This document shows positions 53,571 to 61,849 of a stretch of 64,000 nt of DNA, in pieces (position 1 is the first letter of the stretch; each line of letters starts with the position of its first letter). Origin of the DNA: Streptomyces bicolor (lineage in GTDB: Bacteria > Actinomycetota > Actinomycetes > Streptomycetales > Streptomycetaceae); contig NZ_JOFS01000017.1 of the NCBI RefSeq assembly GCF_000719285.1, positions 186,001-250,000 of the forward strand, read 5' to 3'. Below the pieces are notes generated by a model. The model saw only the letters and a list, made by a program, of their open reading frames with translations, was not told where the DNA came from and searched no databases. The position numbers and the translations under genes are program-made.

Positions 53571-54809
53571 TCAGCCGAAGGGGTTCCACTCTTTCACCGT
53601 GTCTCCGACATCATCAAGGCCAACGAAATCGGCTGCGTCACCGATCGAATCGACGACCTTACCCGGGTCGATCTCGACCTGCCCGCCCACGCTGGCGCCG
53701 ACCCCAACTGTGGCACCCAGCTCTCCACCGATGACGAACTTCCCGTCCTTCATGCCGGCATCAAAGGTGGCTTTGCCGCCGAGTCCGTAACTTACCTCGG
53801 CCTTGCCACCGATCCCGACACCGGCAATATCGCCATGGCCCTCCACGCCGGCCTTGCCACCCACAAATCCCTCGATGCCGGCATGCACACCGTCCTTTCC
53901 CACGGACGCCTTGGCTGAGGCTTCGGCGCCAACAGATGCCGAGGCCTTTCCACTGGCGGCAAAGGGGCCGTTCTCGATACTGCCCTCCGCGGAGGCTGCT
54001 ACCAGGTTGGCGGAAGCGCCGACTCCGGCCTGCAACCTACCGTCGGCAATGGACGCCCCTGCGGTGGCCTGCGCCGAGAGCACCTGGACGCCGGCCTTTC
54101 CTGCGGCCTTCCCGCCCGCCCACTCCGTCTCACCTTCGGCCTCGGCCTTCCAGGCCTCCGCTTCGGCGGTCCTCTCCCAGAGTTTGGTCTCGTGACCCGC
54201 CTTGGGCTTGGCCTGGGGATCCTCGGCGGACTGGCCGTTGGCCGTGCCCCAGGTGCGGTGCTCTGCCCCCCTGAGGTCCTTGGCCTGACCTTCGTAGAAG
54301 GTCTTGCCGTAGCTGAACTTCCCCGACTCCTTCTGGTTCTCGGCGGTTTTCGCCGCCCTCGCCAGCCAGTCCGGCGCCTTGTCGGAGTCGCCGGACAGCT
54401 CCTTGAGCTTCTCCGCCGCCTTGTCGCCTTCGTCCCGCAGATACTGGCGGGCATTGTTCAAGGTCAACTCGGCGTGGCTTTTGTCGCCCCCGTCCCACAG
54501 CGCGATGGCCTCTCGGGCCTGCCGCTGCGCCTCGCTCAGCGCTGAGGCGTATGTACTGATCGTCGAGGCGGCCTCTGACATCTGGTCGGACGCGTAAAGC
54601 CAGTTCTTCTTCTCGCCGGCGAGTTTCTCGGAGAATCCGTCGCTGGCCGGCCCGGTCCAGCCGGAAATACGTACGCCACCCAGTCCGTCACCGACATCCT
54701 CGAAGTTGCCGGAATACTTCCTGAGTGACTGCACAATACTGTCCAGGTTCCCCGCGTCACCGGGGATCAGCTCCTTGGGGTCTTTCGTCTCGCCCAGATC
54801 GGCAGCCAT
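53571..54809 (-). CDS. large WXG-type putative type VII secreted protein with Gly/Ala-rich domain
   Basis: A 412-residue protein. The N-terminal ~130 residues are helical with a WxG motif (SGWTGPASDGFSEKL) and resemble putative T7SS-secreted proteins with a long helical hairpin. A charged segment follows, with repeated W and Lys/Glu (KLWERTAEAEAWKAEAEGETEW). The last ~200 residues are a Gly/Ala/Val-rich run of strands (ASVGAEASAKASVGKDGVHAGIEGFVGG), with no recognisable catalytic toxin domain. It starts at ATG 54809 and is preceded by a small WXG-type gene, 15 bp away. It could be a secreted effector or structural protein of unknown use. Confidence 0.6.
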   Translation of the reverse strand: MAADLGETKDPKELIPGDAGNLDSIVQSLRKYSGNFEDVGDGLGGVRISGWTGPASDGFSEKLAGEKKNWLYASDQMSEAASTISTYASALSEAQRQAREAIALWDGGDKSHAELTLNNARQYLRDEGDKAAEKLKELSGDSDKAPDWLARAAKTAENQKESGKFSYGKTFYEGQAKDLRGAEHRTWGTANGQSAEDPQAKPKAGHETKLWERTAEAEAWKAEAEGETEWAGGKAAGKAGVQVLSAQATAGASIADGRLQAGVGASANLVAASAEGSIENGPFAASGKASASVGAEASAKASVGKDGVHAGIEGFVGGKAGVEGHGDIAGVGIGGKAEVSYGLGGKATFDAGMKDGKFVIGGELGATVGVGASVGGQVEIDPGKVVDSIGDAADFVGLDDVGDTVKEWNPFG

Positions 54810-54824
54810 GCCCGTCCCCCGTTC

Positions 54825-55130
54825 TTACCGTCCCGCGTGAGACGGACTCACCAGCCGCTCTGCCTCGGCATCCGATCGCTCATAGCTGTCCGCCGTCCTC
54901 TTGAGTTCGTCAGCCAAGCCGGTCGAACGTTCCCCAAGGACCCCGATGGCCACGTCCCACGTGTCGCAGAATTTTTCAAACTTCCCGGACACGATCAGAT
55001 TGCCAAATTCTTCCACACTGCGATTCAGTGCGCCGAAATCGGCGTCCTTGGCCGGATTCAGACATTTTTGAATATCTGAAGCGCCACCCCTGAGCTCTTC
55101 CGGATCGGCTCGAAAGCCATCCATGCTCAT
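54825..55130 (-). CDS. small WXG100-like protein
   Basis: A 101-residue helical protein (MSMDGFRADPEELRGGASDIQKCL ... NLIVSGKFEKFCDTWDVAIGVL ... ELKRTADSYERSDAEAERLV) with the length and two-helix shape of ESX/WXG100-type secretion partners; a DTWD turn replaces the canonical WxG. C-terminal residues SYERSDAEAERL resemble the YxxxD/E secretion signal. I chose ATG 55130 as the first Met of this fold. It is encoded directly upstream of the large WXG-type gene, implying a secreted heteromeric pair. Confidence 0.6.
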   Translation of the reverse strand: MSMDGFRADPEELRGGASDIQKCLNPAKDADFGALNRSVEEFGNLIVSGKFEKFCDTWDVAIGVLGERSTGLADELKRTADSYERSDAEAERLVSPSHAGR

Positions 55131-55543
55131 ATTCGATTCACCGCCCCCGTGAACGCATGCCAAAGACAGGCAGGTCAGCACTGCCGTCGGCCACGAAACA
55201 TATCACTGACCTGCACCGTCAGGATGCACGGGGAGCTCCGATACCCACGCCCACAAAACCGCCCGGAAAATTCCCCAAGTCACACAGGTCCGCCGTCCGA
55301 TAAACCGTTTCACCACCGCAGAGAAGAACAAGCGGAGGCGCCGACTACCCCCGCGGCACCGCCGATACAACGATCGAGCCACGAGAGTGGGGAAAGGGTG
55401 AAGATATGGCGGATCTCTCTACCGCCGAATCGCGTGCCAAGAACGCAGGCCCGAGGGCCGACCAAGGCAGTCTCATGAGCCAGTCGGACCCGCCCAGTAT
55501 GCTCCGTGTATTTGTGCCTCGCTCATCCGAAATGGAGTCCCCC
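55131..55543. other. intergenic gap upstream of WXG pair and lipoprotein
   Basis: About 410 bp of AT-richer DNA between divergent genes. An in-frame extension of the lipoprotein gene could begin as early as 55406, but the conserved part starts later. I found no RNA gene or clear palindrome. Confidence 0.4.
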
Positions 55544-55897
55544 ATGGCCGTGCCCCGGCTGTCCGCAGCAACTTCGATCCTCTCGGCCGTAGCCGTTGGC
55601 GCGTTACTCACAGGCTGTTCCGCGTCGGTGAAGGTCGAAAAGCCCGAGCTGAAAATGTCTGCGGAAAAGCTGGCTGACCTGGTCGCCGAAAAGCTGGCCG
55701 CTACTGCGAACCAGCCCAAGCCGGACGTCACATGCCCCGAGGCCGTCCCCGCGAAGGTAGGCACGACCACCCGGTGCAAGCTGACTGCGGGTGACGGCAG
55801 CACCTTGGGCGTCACAGCGACCGTGAGCTCGGTCGAGGGCACCAAGATGAACTTCGACATCCAGGCCGACGAGACCCCGACCCCGGCGCCGAACTGA
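55544..55897 (+). CDS. DUF4333-like lipoprotein
   Basis: A 117-residue lipoprotein: signal peptide, lipobox LLTGCSAS and a domain with two Cys (VTCPEAVPAKVGTTTRCKLTAGDGSTLGVTATV), typical of DUF4333. These proteins are surface-exposed in actinobacteria, function unknown. GGAG 6 nt before ATG 55544 supports the start. It belongs to the island with WXG-type genes; whether it takes part in the same process is not known. Confidence 0.75.
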   Translation: MAVPRLSAATSILSAVAVGALLTGCSASVKVEKPELKMSAEKLADLVAEKLAATANQPKPDVTCPEAVPAKVGTTTRCKLTAGDGSTLGVTATVSSVEGTKMNFDIQADETPTPAPN

Positions 55898-55922
55898 CCA
55901 CCCATCACAGCCAGAAAACAAA

Positions 55923-55955
55923 GTGAGGGCGAGGCCGAACCGGCCCCGCCCTCAC
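55923..55955. terminator. hairpin between the DUF4333 gene and hemD
   Basis: GTGAGGGCG-AGGCCG and CGGCC-CCGCCCTCAC pair with one mismatch around an AA loop. It lies between convergent genes and probably ends the hem operon transcript. Confidence 0.75.
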
Positions 55956-55968
55956 CTGTGACAGCCCA

Positions 55969-57675
55969 TCAGGTCGTCGTACGCCTCCGCCGAGCCCCCG
56001 GCCGACGCTCGCTAGGCCGCGTCACCGGATCACCCGCATCCAGCGCCGCCGCCCGCCGCGCCGCCCCGAAGTCGGCCAGCGCCTCGGCCAGTTTGTGCAC
56101 GGACGGCTCGGGAGCCATCACATCCACCCGAAGCCCGTGCTCCTCGGCCGTCTTCGCGGTGGCAGGCCCGATACAGGCGATCACCGTCACGTTGTGCGGC
56201 TTCCCGGCGATGCCCACCAGGTTCCGCACGGTCGACGACGAGGTGAAGAGAACGGCGTCGAAGCCACCCCCCTTGATCGCCTCCCGGGTCTCCGCCGGCG
56301 GCGGCGACGCCCGCACGGTCCGATAGGCCGTGACGTCATCGACCTCCCAGCCCAGCTCGATGAGCCCCGCCACCAGCGTCTCCGTGGCGATGTCGGCCCG
56401 AGGCAGGAACACCCGGTCAATGGGGTCGAACACCGGGTCGTACGGCGGCCAGTCCTCCAGCAGCCCCGCTGCCGACTGCTCCCCGCTGGGCACGAGATCC
56501 GGCTTGACGCCGAACGCGATCAGCGCCTTCGCCGTCTGCTCCCCCACCGCAGCGACCTTGATCCCCGCGAACGCCCGGGCATCGAGCCCGTACTCCTCGA
56601 ACTTCTCCCGCACGGCCTTGACCGCGTTCACCGACGTGAAGGCGATCCACTCGTACCGCCCGGTCACCAGCCCCTTGACCGCCCGCTCCATCTGCTGAGG
56701 CGTCCGCGGCGGCTCGACGGCGATCGTCGGCACCTCGTGCGGCACGGCCCCGTAAGACCGCAGCTGGTCGGAGAGCGAAGCCGCCTGCTCCTTCGTACGC
56801 GGCACGAGCACCCGCCACCCGAAGAGCGGCTTGGACTCGAACCACGACAACTGGTCGCGCTGGGCGGCGGCGGAACGCTCACCGACCACGGCTATCACCG
56901 GCCGCCCGCCCTCGGGCGAAGGCAGCACCTTGGCCTGCTTCAGCATCTGCGCGATGGTCCCGAGCGTCGCGGTCCAGGTCCGCTGCCGAGTGGTCGTACC
57001 CGCGACCGTCACCGTCATCGGCGTATCGGGCTTGCGCCCCGCCGAGACCAGCTCACCGGCGGCCGCGCCGACGGAGTCCAGCGTCGTCGACACGACGACC
57101 GTGCCGTCCGACGCCCCGACCTCGGTCCAGCACCGGTCGGACGCCGTCCGCGCGTCCACGAACCGCACGTCCGCGCCCTGCGCGTCCCGCAGCGGCACAC
57201 CGGCGTACGCGGGCACGCCCACGGCCGCTGCGACACCGGGCACGACCTCGAACGGCACGCCCGCCGCGGCGCACGCCAGCATCTCCTCGGCGGCGTACGC
57301 GTCGAGCCCGGGATCCCCGGACACCGCACGCACGACCCGCCTGCCGCCCCGCGCGGCCTCCATGACAAGATGTGCGGCATCCCGCACCGCGGGTAGCCCA
57401 GCGGTTGTTGACGCGCCGTCAACAACCGCGAGCTGAGGCGTGCCTGTGCCCGGAGCGGTGTCCGACGAAGGACCCGTGTCCGTGTGCACTTCAGCGACGC
57501 CTTGTCTGGCGTGCTCGCGTACGACGTCGAGCACCTCGTGCTCGGCGACGAGTACGTCGGCGTTCGCCAGCGCCTCCACGGCGCGCAGAGTCAGCAACCC
57601 CGGATCCCCGGGTCCGGCACCGAGGAAGGTGACGTGCCCGTGTTCAAGGCCGGCGGGAAGATTGGTGGGGCTCAA
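55969..57675 (-). CDS. hemD: bifunctional uroporphyrinogen-III C-methyltransferase/uroporphyrinogen-III synthase
   Basis: About 568 residues with two catalytic halves. Residues 1 to ~245 are a CobA/SUMT-type methyltransferase domain (HVTFLGAGPGDPGLLTLRAVEAL, VVRAVSGDPGLDAYAAEEML, VPFEVVPGVAAAVGVPAYAGVPL). Residues ~300-568 are a HemD fold (WRVLVPRTKEQAASLSDQLRSYGA ... WIAFTSVNAVKAVREKFEEYG ... VLFTSSSTVRNLVG). It cyclises hydroxymethylbilane to uroporphyrinogen III and may methylate it towards siroheme or cobalamin. The start is TTG at 57675, whose last bases overlap the hemC stop (TTGA) and which follows GGGGAG. A longer in-frame reading runs upstream inside hemC and is probably not used. 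It is the last gene of the operon. Confidence 0.92.
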   Translation of the reverse strand: MSPTNLPAGLEHGHVTFLGAGPGDPGLLTLRAVEALANADVLVAEHEVLDVVREHARQGVAEVHTDTGPSSDTAPGTGTPQLAVVDGASTTAGLPAVRDAAHLVMEAARGGRRVVRAVSGDPGLDAYAAEEMLACAAAGVPFEVVPGVAAAVGVPAYAGVPLRDAQGADVRFVDARTASDRCWTEVGASDGTVVVSTTLDSVGAAAGELVSAGRKPDTPMTVTVAGTTTRQRTWTATLGTIAQMLKQAKVLPSPEGGRPVIAVVGERSAAAQRDQLSWFESKPLFGWRVLVPRTKEQAASLSDQLRSYGAVPHEVPTIAVEPPRTPQQMERAVKGLVTGRYEWIAFTSVNAVKAVREKFEEYGLDARAFAGIKVAAVGEQTAKALIAFGVKPDLVPSGEQSAAGLLEDWPPYDPVFDPIDRVFLPRADIATETLVAGLIELGWEVDDVTAYRTVRASPPPAETREAIKGGGFDAVLFTSSSTVRNLVGIAGKPHNVTVIACIGPATAKTAEEHGLRVDVMAPEPSVHKLAEALADFGAARRAAALDAGDPVTRPSERRPGARRRRTTT

Positions 57676-58631
57676 TGTGCTCGCTCCCCCATCAGACCGG
57701 CCGCGCCCTGGGCAAGCATCTCGGTGGCGAGTTCGCGACCGAGCGCCAGCGCTTGGTCGTGCGTCTCGGGCACGGGACCGGTGGTGGACAGCTGCACCAT
57801 GCGGGTGCCGTCGGTCGTGCCGACGACGCCGCGCAGGCGCATTTCCTTGACAATCTGCCCGTCGGCCAGCAGGTCGGCCAGCGCGCCCACAGGGGCGGAG
57901 CAGCCGGCCTCCAGGGCGGCGAGCAGTGATCGCTCGGCGGTGACGGCGACCCGCGTGAACGGGTCGTCGAGCTCGCCGAGCGCGGCGATGAGGTCCGCGT
58001 TGTCCGCGGTGCACTCGATCGCCAGTGCCCCCTGGCCGGGGGCGGGCAAAACCGTGTCGACCGACAGGAAGTCGGTCACCTCGTCGATGCGGCCGATCCG
58101 GTTCAGTCCAGCCGCAGCCAGAACAACCGCATCAAGCTCACCATCGCGCACATACCCGATCCGCGTGTCCACGTTCCCGCGGATCGCGACGGTCTCGATG
58201 TCGAGCCCGTGCGCGCGGGCGTACGCGTTCAGCTGCGCCATCCGGCGCGGCGAACCCGTACCGATGCGTGCCCCGCGCGGCAGGTCGGTGAACTTCAGGG
58301 CGTCCCGCGCGACGATCACATCGCGCGGATCCTCCCGCACCGGAACGGCCGCCAGGACCAGTTCCTCGGGCTGCGCGGTCGGCAGGTCCTTCAGGGAGTG
58401 CACCGCGAAGTCGACCTCGCCTCGCAGCAGCGCGTCCCTCAGGGCGGTGACGAACACACCCGTGCCGCCGATCTGCGCGAGGGCCTCGCGCGAGACATCG
58501 CCGTACGTGGTGATCTCGACCAGCTCGACGGGCCGTCCGGTCACCCGGCGCACGGCGTCCGCGACCTGCCCGGACTGCGCCATGGCGAGCTTGCTGCGCC
58601 TGGTGCCGAGCCGTAGTGGCTGCTGAGTCAT
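57672..58631 (-). CDS. hemC: porphobilinogen deaminase (hydroxymethylbilane synthase)
   Basis: A 319-residue enzyme that polymerises four porphobilinogens. Family signatures: LGTRRSKLAMAQSGQVADAVRR, FVTALRDALLRGEVDFAVHSLKDLP with the catalytic Asp region, and the dipyrromethane cofactor-binding Cys in LEAGCSAPVGALAD. ATG 58631 overlaps the hemA stop by ATGA; the stop overlaps the hemD TTG. It is the third gene of rex-hemA-hemC-hemD. Confidence 0.97.
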   Translation of the reverse strand: MTQQPLRLGTRRSKLAMAQSGQVADAVRRVTGRPVELVEITTYGDVSREALAQIGGTGVFVTALRDALLRGEVDFAVHSLKDLPTAQPEELVLAAVPVREDPRDVIVARDALKFTDLPRGARIGTGSPRRMAQLNAYARAHGLDIETVAIRGNVDTRIGYVRDGELDAVVLAAAGLNRIGRIDEVTDFLSVDTVLPAPGQGALAIECTADNADLIAALGELDDPFTRVAVTAERSLLAALEAGCSAPVGALADLLADGQIVKEMRLRGVVGTTDGTRMVQLSTTGPVPETHDQALALGRELATEMLAQGAAGLMGERAH

Positions 58632-60373
58632 CTTGGGCCTCGGTCCTTCTCGGTGCTGTCCTCGGCCCGGGAGACGGAGGCCACCGTCTCCTGGTCGAGG
58701 TCGAACAGGGTGCGCAGCGCGTCCGCGTACCCGGCGCCGCCGGGCTCGGCCGCGAGCTGCTTGACCCGCACGGTCGGCGCATGCAGCAGCTTGTCGACGA
58801 CGCGCCGCACGGTCTGCGAGATCTCGCTGCGGTGCTTGTCGTCGAGGCCCGGCAGCCGGCCCTCGAGGCGGGCGATCTCGCTCGCCACGACATCGGCGGC
58901 CATCGTGCGCAGCGCGACGACGGTGGGCGTGATGTGCGCGGCCCGCTGCGCCGCCCCGAAGGCCGCGACCTCGTCGGAGACGATACGGCGGACCTGGTCG
59001 ACGTCGGCCGCCATGGGAGCGTCGGCGGAAGCTTCCGCCAGCGACTCGATGTCCACGAGGCGCACCCCGGCCAGCCGGTGCACGGCCGCGTCGATGTCGC
59101 GCGGCATGGCGAGGTCGAGCAGCGACAGCACCGGCACGGGGCGGGGCACCTCGGCGACCGGCTCCGGCTTGCGGCGCTCGGGGATACGGCCGACGGTGGC
59201 CACGGTCGCGGCGAGCGCGGTGATCAGCTCGGCGTCGGCCTCGGGGCTGCGCCGGGTGGCCTCACGCCGGTCGACGGCACTGCCGGCCGCCCAGGCCGCG
59301 TGCTGCTCCAGCGTGGCCGCGTCCATACCGGCGACGGCGGCCTCCCCGAGCACAGAGAAACCTCCCTGCACGGCGGTCAGTTCCAGCGGGAAGTTCTCGT
59401 CGGTGCCGACGCCGGTGGGCGGCAGCGGGGTCTGCCGTACGTCGGCGGAGTCCGCGTTCGTCCTGGGCGCGGGCGCCTTGTCGGCCGTACGACCACTGCC
59501 GCCCGCCTCCTCGAAGGCGACCGGCTGACCGGTACGGCCCTCGACCGCCGCGGCGATCTCCTCGGCGGTGAGGACGAGCCCGGTCGCGCCGGTGCAGGAG
59601 ACGGCGACATCGGCACGTGTCAGCTCGACCGGCACCGACTCCATCGGTACCGCGCGGGCGGGCACGTCCGTGCCGTCGGTCTCGGCGAGGATCTGGGCGA
59701 GGCGCTCGGCGCGGTCCAAGGTGCGGTTGGCGATGACGATCTCGGCGACACCGGCACGCGCGAGCGTGGCGGCGGCCAGGGAGGACATCGAGCCGGCGCC
59801 GATGACGAGGGCCTTCTTGCCGTGCGCCCACGCCGTGACGTCGGCCCCCACGGCCAGTTGCTCGAGGCCGAAGGTGACCAGCGACTGCCCGGCGCGGTCG
59901 ATGCCGGTCTCGGAGTGCGCGCGCTTGCCGACCCGCAGGGCCTGCTGGAACAGGTCGTTGAGCAGCCGACCGGCGCTGTGCAGCTCCTGCGCCTTGGCGA
60001 GGGAGTCCTTGATCTGCCCGAGGATCTGTCCCTCGCCGACGACCATGGAGTCGAGCCCGCAGGCCACCGAGAACAGGTGGTGGACGGCGCGGTCCTCGTA
60101 GTGGACGTACAGGTAGGGCGTGAGCTCGTCGAGCCCCACCCCGCTGTGCTGGGCGAGCAGCGTGGACAGCTCGGCGACACCGGCGTGGAACTTGTCCACG
60201 TCGGCGTACAGCTCGATGCGGTTGCAGGTGGCCAGCACGGCGGCCTCGGTGGCCGGCTCGGCGGCGACCGTGTCCTGCAGCAGCTTGATCTGGGCGTCCG
60301 CGCTCAGTGCGGCCCGCTCCAGGACGCTGACCGGGGCGCTGCGGTGGCTCAGCCCCACGACGAGGAGACTCAT
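58628..60373 (-). CDS. hemA: glutamyl-tRNA reductase with large insertion
   Basis: A 581-residue NADPH-dependent enzyme that reduces glutamyl-tRNA to glutamate-1-semialdehyde, the first step of the C5 route. The catalytic Cys is at residue 50 (TCNRIELY), with GLSHRSAPVSVLER at the start and the Rossmann loop VIGAGSMSSLAAATL. A segment of about 120 residues between ~285 and ~410 (TGQPVAFEEAGGSGRTADKAPAPRTN ... RREATRRSPEADAEL) exceeds the ~420-residue E. coli length; such inserts occur in streptomycetes. The ATG at 60373 overlaps the rex stop. The product goes to hemL, encoded 45 kb away. Confidence 0.96.
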   Translation of the reverse strand: MSLLVVGLSHRSAPVSVLERAALSADAQIKLLQDTVAAEPATEAAVLATCNRIELYADVDKFHAGVAELSTLLAQHSGVGLDELTPYLYVHYEDRAVHHLFSVACGLDSMVVGEGQILGQIKDSLAKAQELHSAGRLLNDLFQQALRVGKRAHSETGIDRAGQSLVTFGLEQLAVGADVTAWAHGKKALVIGAGSMSSLAAATLARAGVAEIVIANRTLDRAERLAQILAETDGTDVPARAVPMESVPVELTRADVAVSCTGATGLVLTAEEIAAAVEGRTGQPVAFEEAGGSGRTADKAPAPRTNADSADVRQTPLPPTGVGTDENFPLELTAVQGGFSVLGEAAVAGMDAATLEQHAAWAAGSAVDRREATRRSPEADAELITALAATVATVGRIPERRKPEPVAEVPRPVPVLSLLDLAMPRDIDAAVHRLAGVRLVDIESLAEASADAPMAADVDQVRRIVSDEVAAFGAAQRAAHITPTVVALRTMAADVVASEIARLEGRLPGLDDKHRSEISQTVRRVVDKLLHAPTVRVKQLAAEPGGAGYADALRTLFDLDQETVASVSRAEDSTEKDRGPR

Positions 60374-61149
60374 GCCGGCATCACGGCGGGTACGTCCCCG
60401 TCGGGCCCCTGGTCGGCGGATTCGGCGGAGTCGCCGGACTCCTCGCGGGTGACGGCGGCCGGTCCGGTGCCGTCGGGGTGGGCTTCCTCGCCGGCCTTGC
60501 GCTGCTCGTGGAAGGCGAGGATCTGCAGCTCGATGGAGAGGTCGACCTTGCGCACGTCGACGCCCTCGGGGACGGACAGCACGGTCGGCGCGAAGTTCAG
60601 GATGGAGGTGACCCCGGCGGCCACGAGCCGGTCGCAGACCGGCTGGGCGGCACCGGCGGGAGTGGCGATGACACCGATGGACACGCCGTTGTCCTGGATG
60701 ATCTTCTCCAGGTCGTCGGAGTGCTGCACGGGAATCCCGGCGACGGGCTTGCCGGCCATGGCCGGATCGGCGTCGATGAGTGCGGCCACCCGGAAGCCAC
60801 GGGAGGCGAAGCCGCCGTAGTTGGCGAGCGCGGCGCCGAGGTTACCGATGCCGACGATCACAACCGGCCAGTCCTGGGTCAGGCCGAGTTCGCGGGAGAT
60901 CTGGTAGACGAGATACTCGACGTCGTAGCCGACACCGCGCGTTCCGTACGACCCGAGGTACGAGAAGTCCTTGCGCAGCTTGGCGGAGTTGACCCCCGCC
61001 GCGGCCGCGAGCTCCTCGGAGGAGACCGTGGGTACCGAGCGCTCCGACAGTGCGGTCAGCGCGCGGAGGTACAGCGGAAGCCTGGCGACGGTGGCCTCGG
61101 GAATCCCTCGGCTACGGGTCGCCGGTCGGTGTGTTCGGCCAGTTGCCAC
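60370..61149 (-). CDS. rex: redox-sensing transcriptional repressor Rex
   Basis: A 259-residue NADH/NAD+-responsive repressor. The N-terminal winged helix (residues ~15-75: IPEATVARLPLYLRALTAL ... AAGVNSAKLRKDFSYLGSYG) binds operators and the Rossmann domain has VIVGIGNLGAAL (GIGNLG at 100-105). The GTG at 61149 gives MATGRTHRPATRSRG, matching known Streptomyces Rex N-termini; longer in-frame readings are not expected. Stop and hemA start overlap (ATGA), so rex is the first gene of the rex-hemA-hemC-hemD operon and controls it. Confidence 0.97.
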   Translation of the reverse strand: MATGRTHRPATRSRGIPEATVARLPLYLRALTALSERSVPTVSSEELAAAAGVNSAKLRKDFSYLGSYGTRGVGYDVEYLVYQISRELGLTQDWPVVIVGIGNLGAALANYGGFASRGFRVAALIDADPAMAGKPVAGIPVQHSDDLEKIIQDNGVSIGVIATPAGAAQPVCDRLVAAGVTSILNFAPTVLSVPEGVDVRKVDLSIELQILAFHEQRKAGEEAHPDGTGPAAVTREESGDSAESADQGPDGDVPAVMPA

Positions 61150-61214
61150 GGTGCTCCTGCGGGTAGAGCGGGGCTGCAGGCGGTCACACGTACCTAGACC
61201 GCCCCGTCGAATGC

Positions 61215-61243
61215 AGGCTATGTCTTTGTGAACGCGTGCACAA
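61215..61243 (-). promoter_or_regulatory. rex-hemACD promoter with Rex operator
   Basis: On the minus strand TTGTGC (61238-61243) and TAGCCT (61215-61220) are 17 bp apart, a plausible -35/-10 pair. The 16-bp palindrome TGTGAACGCGTGCACA (plus-strand positions 61227-61242) overlaps the -35 and spacer. It differs from the Rex operator consensus by one base in the right arm. Rex bound here would block RNA polymerase when NADH is low, which fits autoregulation reported for Streptomyces. Confidence 0.88.
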
Positions 61244-61430
61244 AGATGGTGTCCGATTTGCCCGCCCAACGTGACCGGGCTCACGCACTCCCGGCGCACA
61301 GGTATGGAACCGGCGTATACGCACCACCGTTCCTCTGCTTTCGGGGGCAAAACCGCACACTCTCCTCAACGATCCTCGCCCCCCAGACCAGGTCGCCGTC
61401 GATCCTAAGCCAGTTTCCCGGCCAGTTGGA

Positions 61431-61709
61431 CTAGCTGGTCAGTGCTTTGCGGAGGCGATCTTCGTTCACGCGCCAGAACGTGTGCTGGGCGCCGTCGACC
61501 AGGACGACGGGGATCTGTTCCCAGTACTGGTCATGGAGTTGGGAGTCCTGGGTGATGTCCTTCTGTTCCCATGGCACCCCGAGTTCCCCGCAGACCTTCT
61601 CGATGACGATCTGTGCGTCATCACACAGATGACAGCCGGGTTTACGGATGAGTGTGACCAGCCGGTCCCGGGGCGACTTGGCCGTACCGCGACGAAAGAG
61701 GGGGCTCAT
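61431..61709 (-). CDS. glutaredoxin-like protein
   Basis: A 92-residue thioredoxin-fold protein of the small actinobacterial glutaredoxin group (MSPLFRRGTAKSPRDRLVTL, CHLC active site in KPGCHLCDDAQIVIEKV, and QIPVVLVDG with the cis-Pro). CHLC is close to NrdH/mycoredoxin-type sites. It may reduce disulfides or mixed thiols. An ATG nine bases earlier (61718) is also in frame. It lies upstream of rex on the same strand, but 281 bp and the rex promoter separate them. Confidence 0.85.
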   Translation of the reverse strand: MSPLFRRGTAKSPRDRLVTLIRKPGCHLCDDAQIVIEKVCGELGVPWEQKDITQDSQLHDQYWEQIPVVLVDGAQHTFWRVNEDRLRKALTS

Positions 61710-61849
61710 GTCGGCCATTCTCGCGCGCCGACCCGCGCGGGCTCGATCGCGGGCTCGCCACGCCGTTTAACTGCGCGGTCGCGGAGAGTTCACGACCTTC
61801 AAACCTCGCGACTCCGGTTGCACCGAACAAACTGGCTATGCTCACGGTC

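Noticed and set aside
57676..58014. N-terminal extension of the hemD frame inside hemC
   Set aside because: The extension is out of frame within hemC and has no methyltransferase features; homologues begin at the SPTNLPAGLEHGH segment where a TTG follows GGGGAG.
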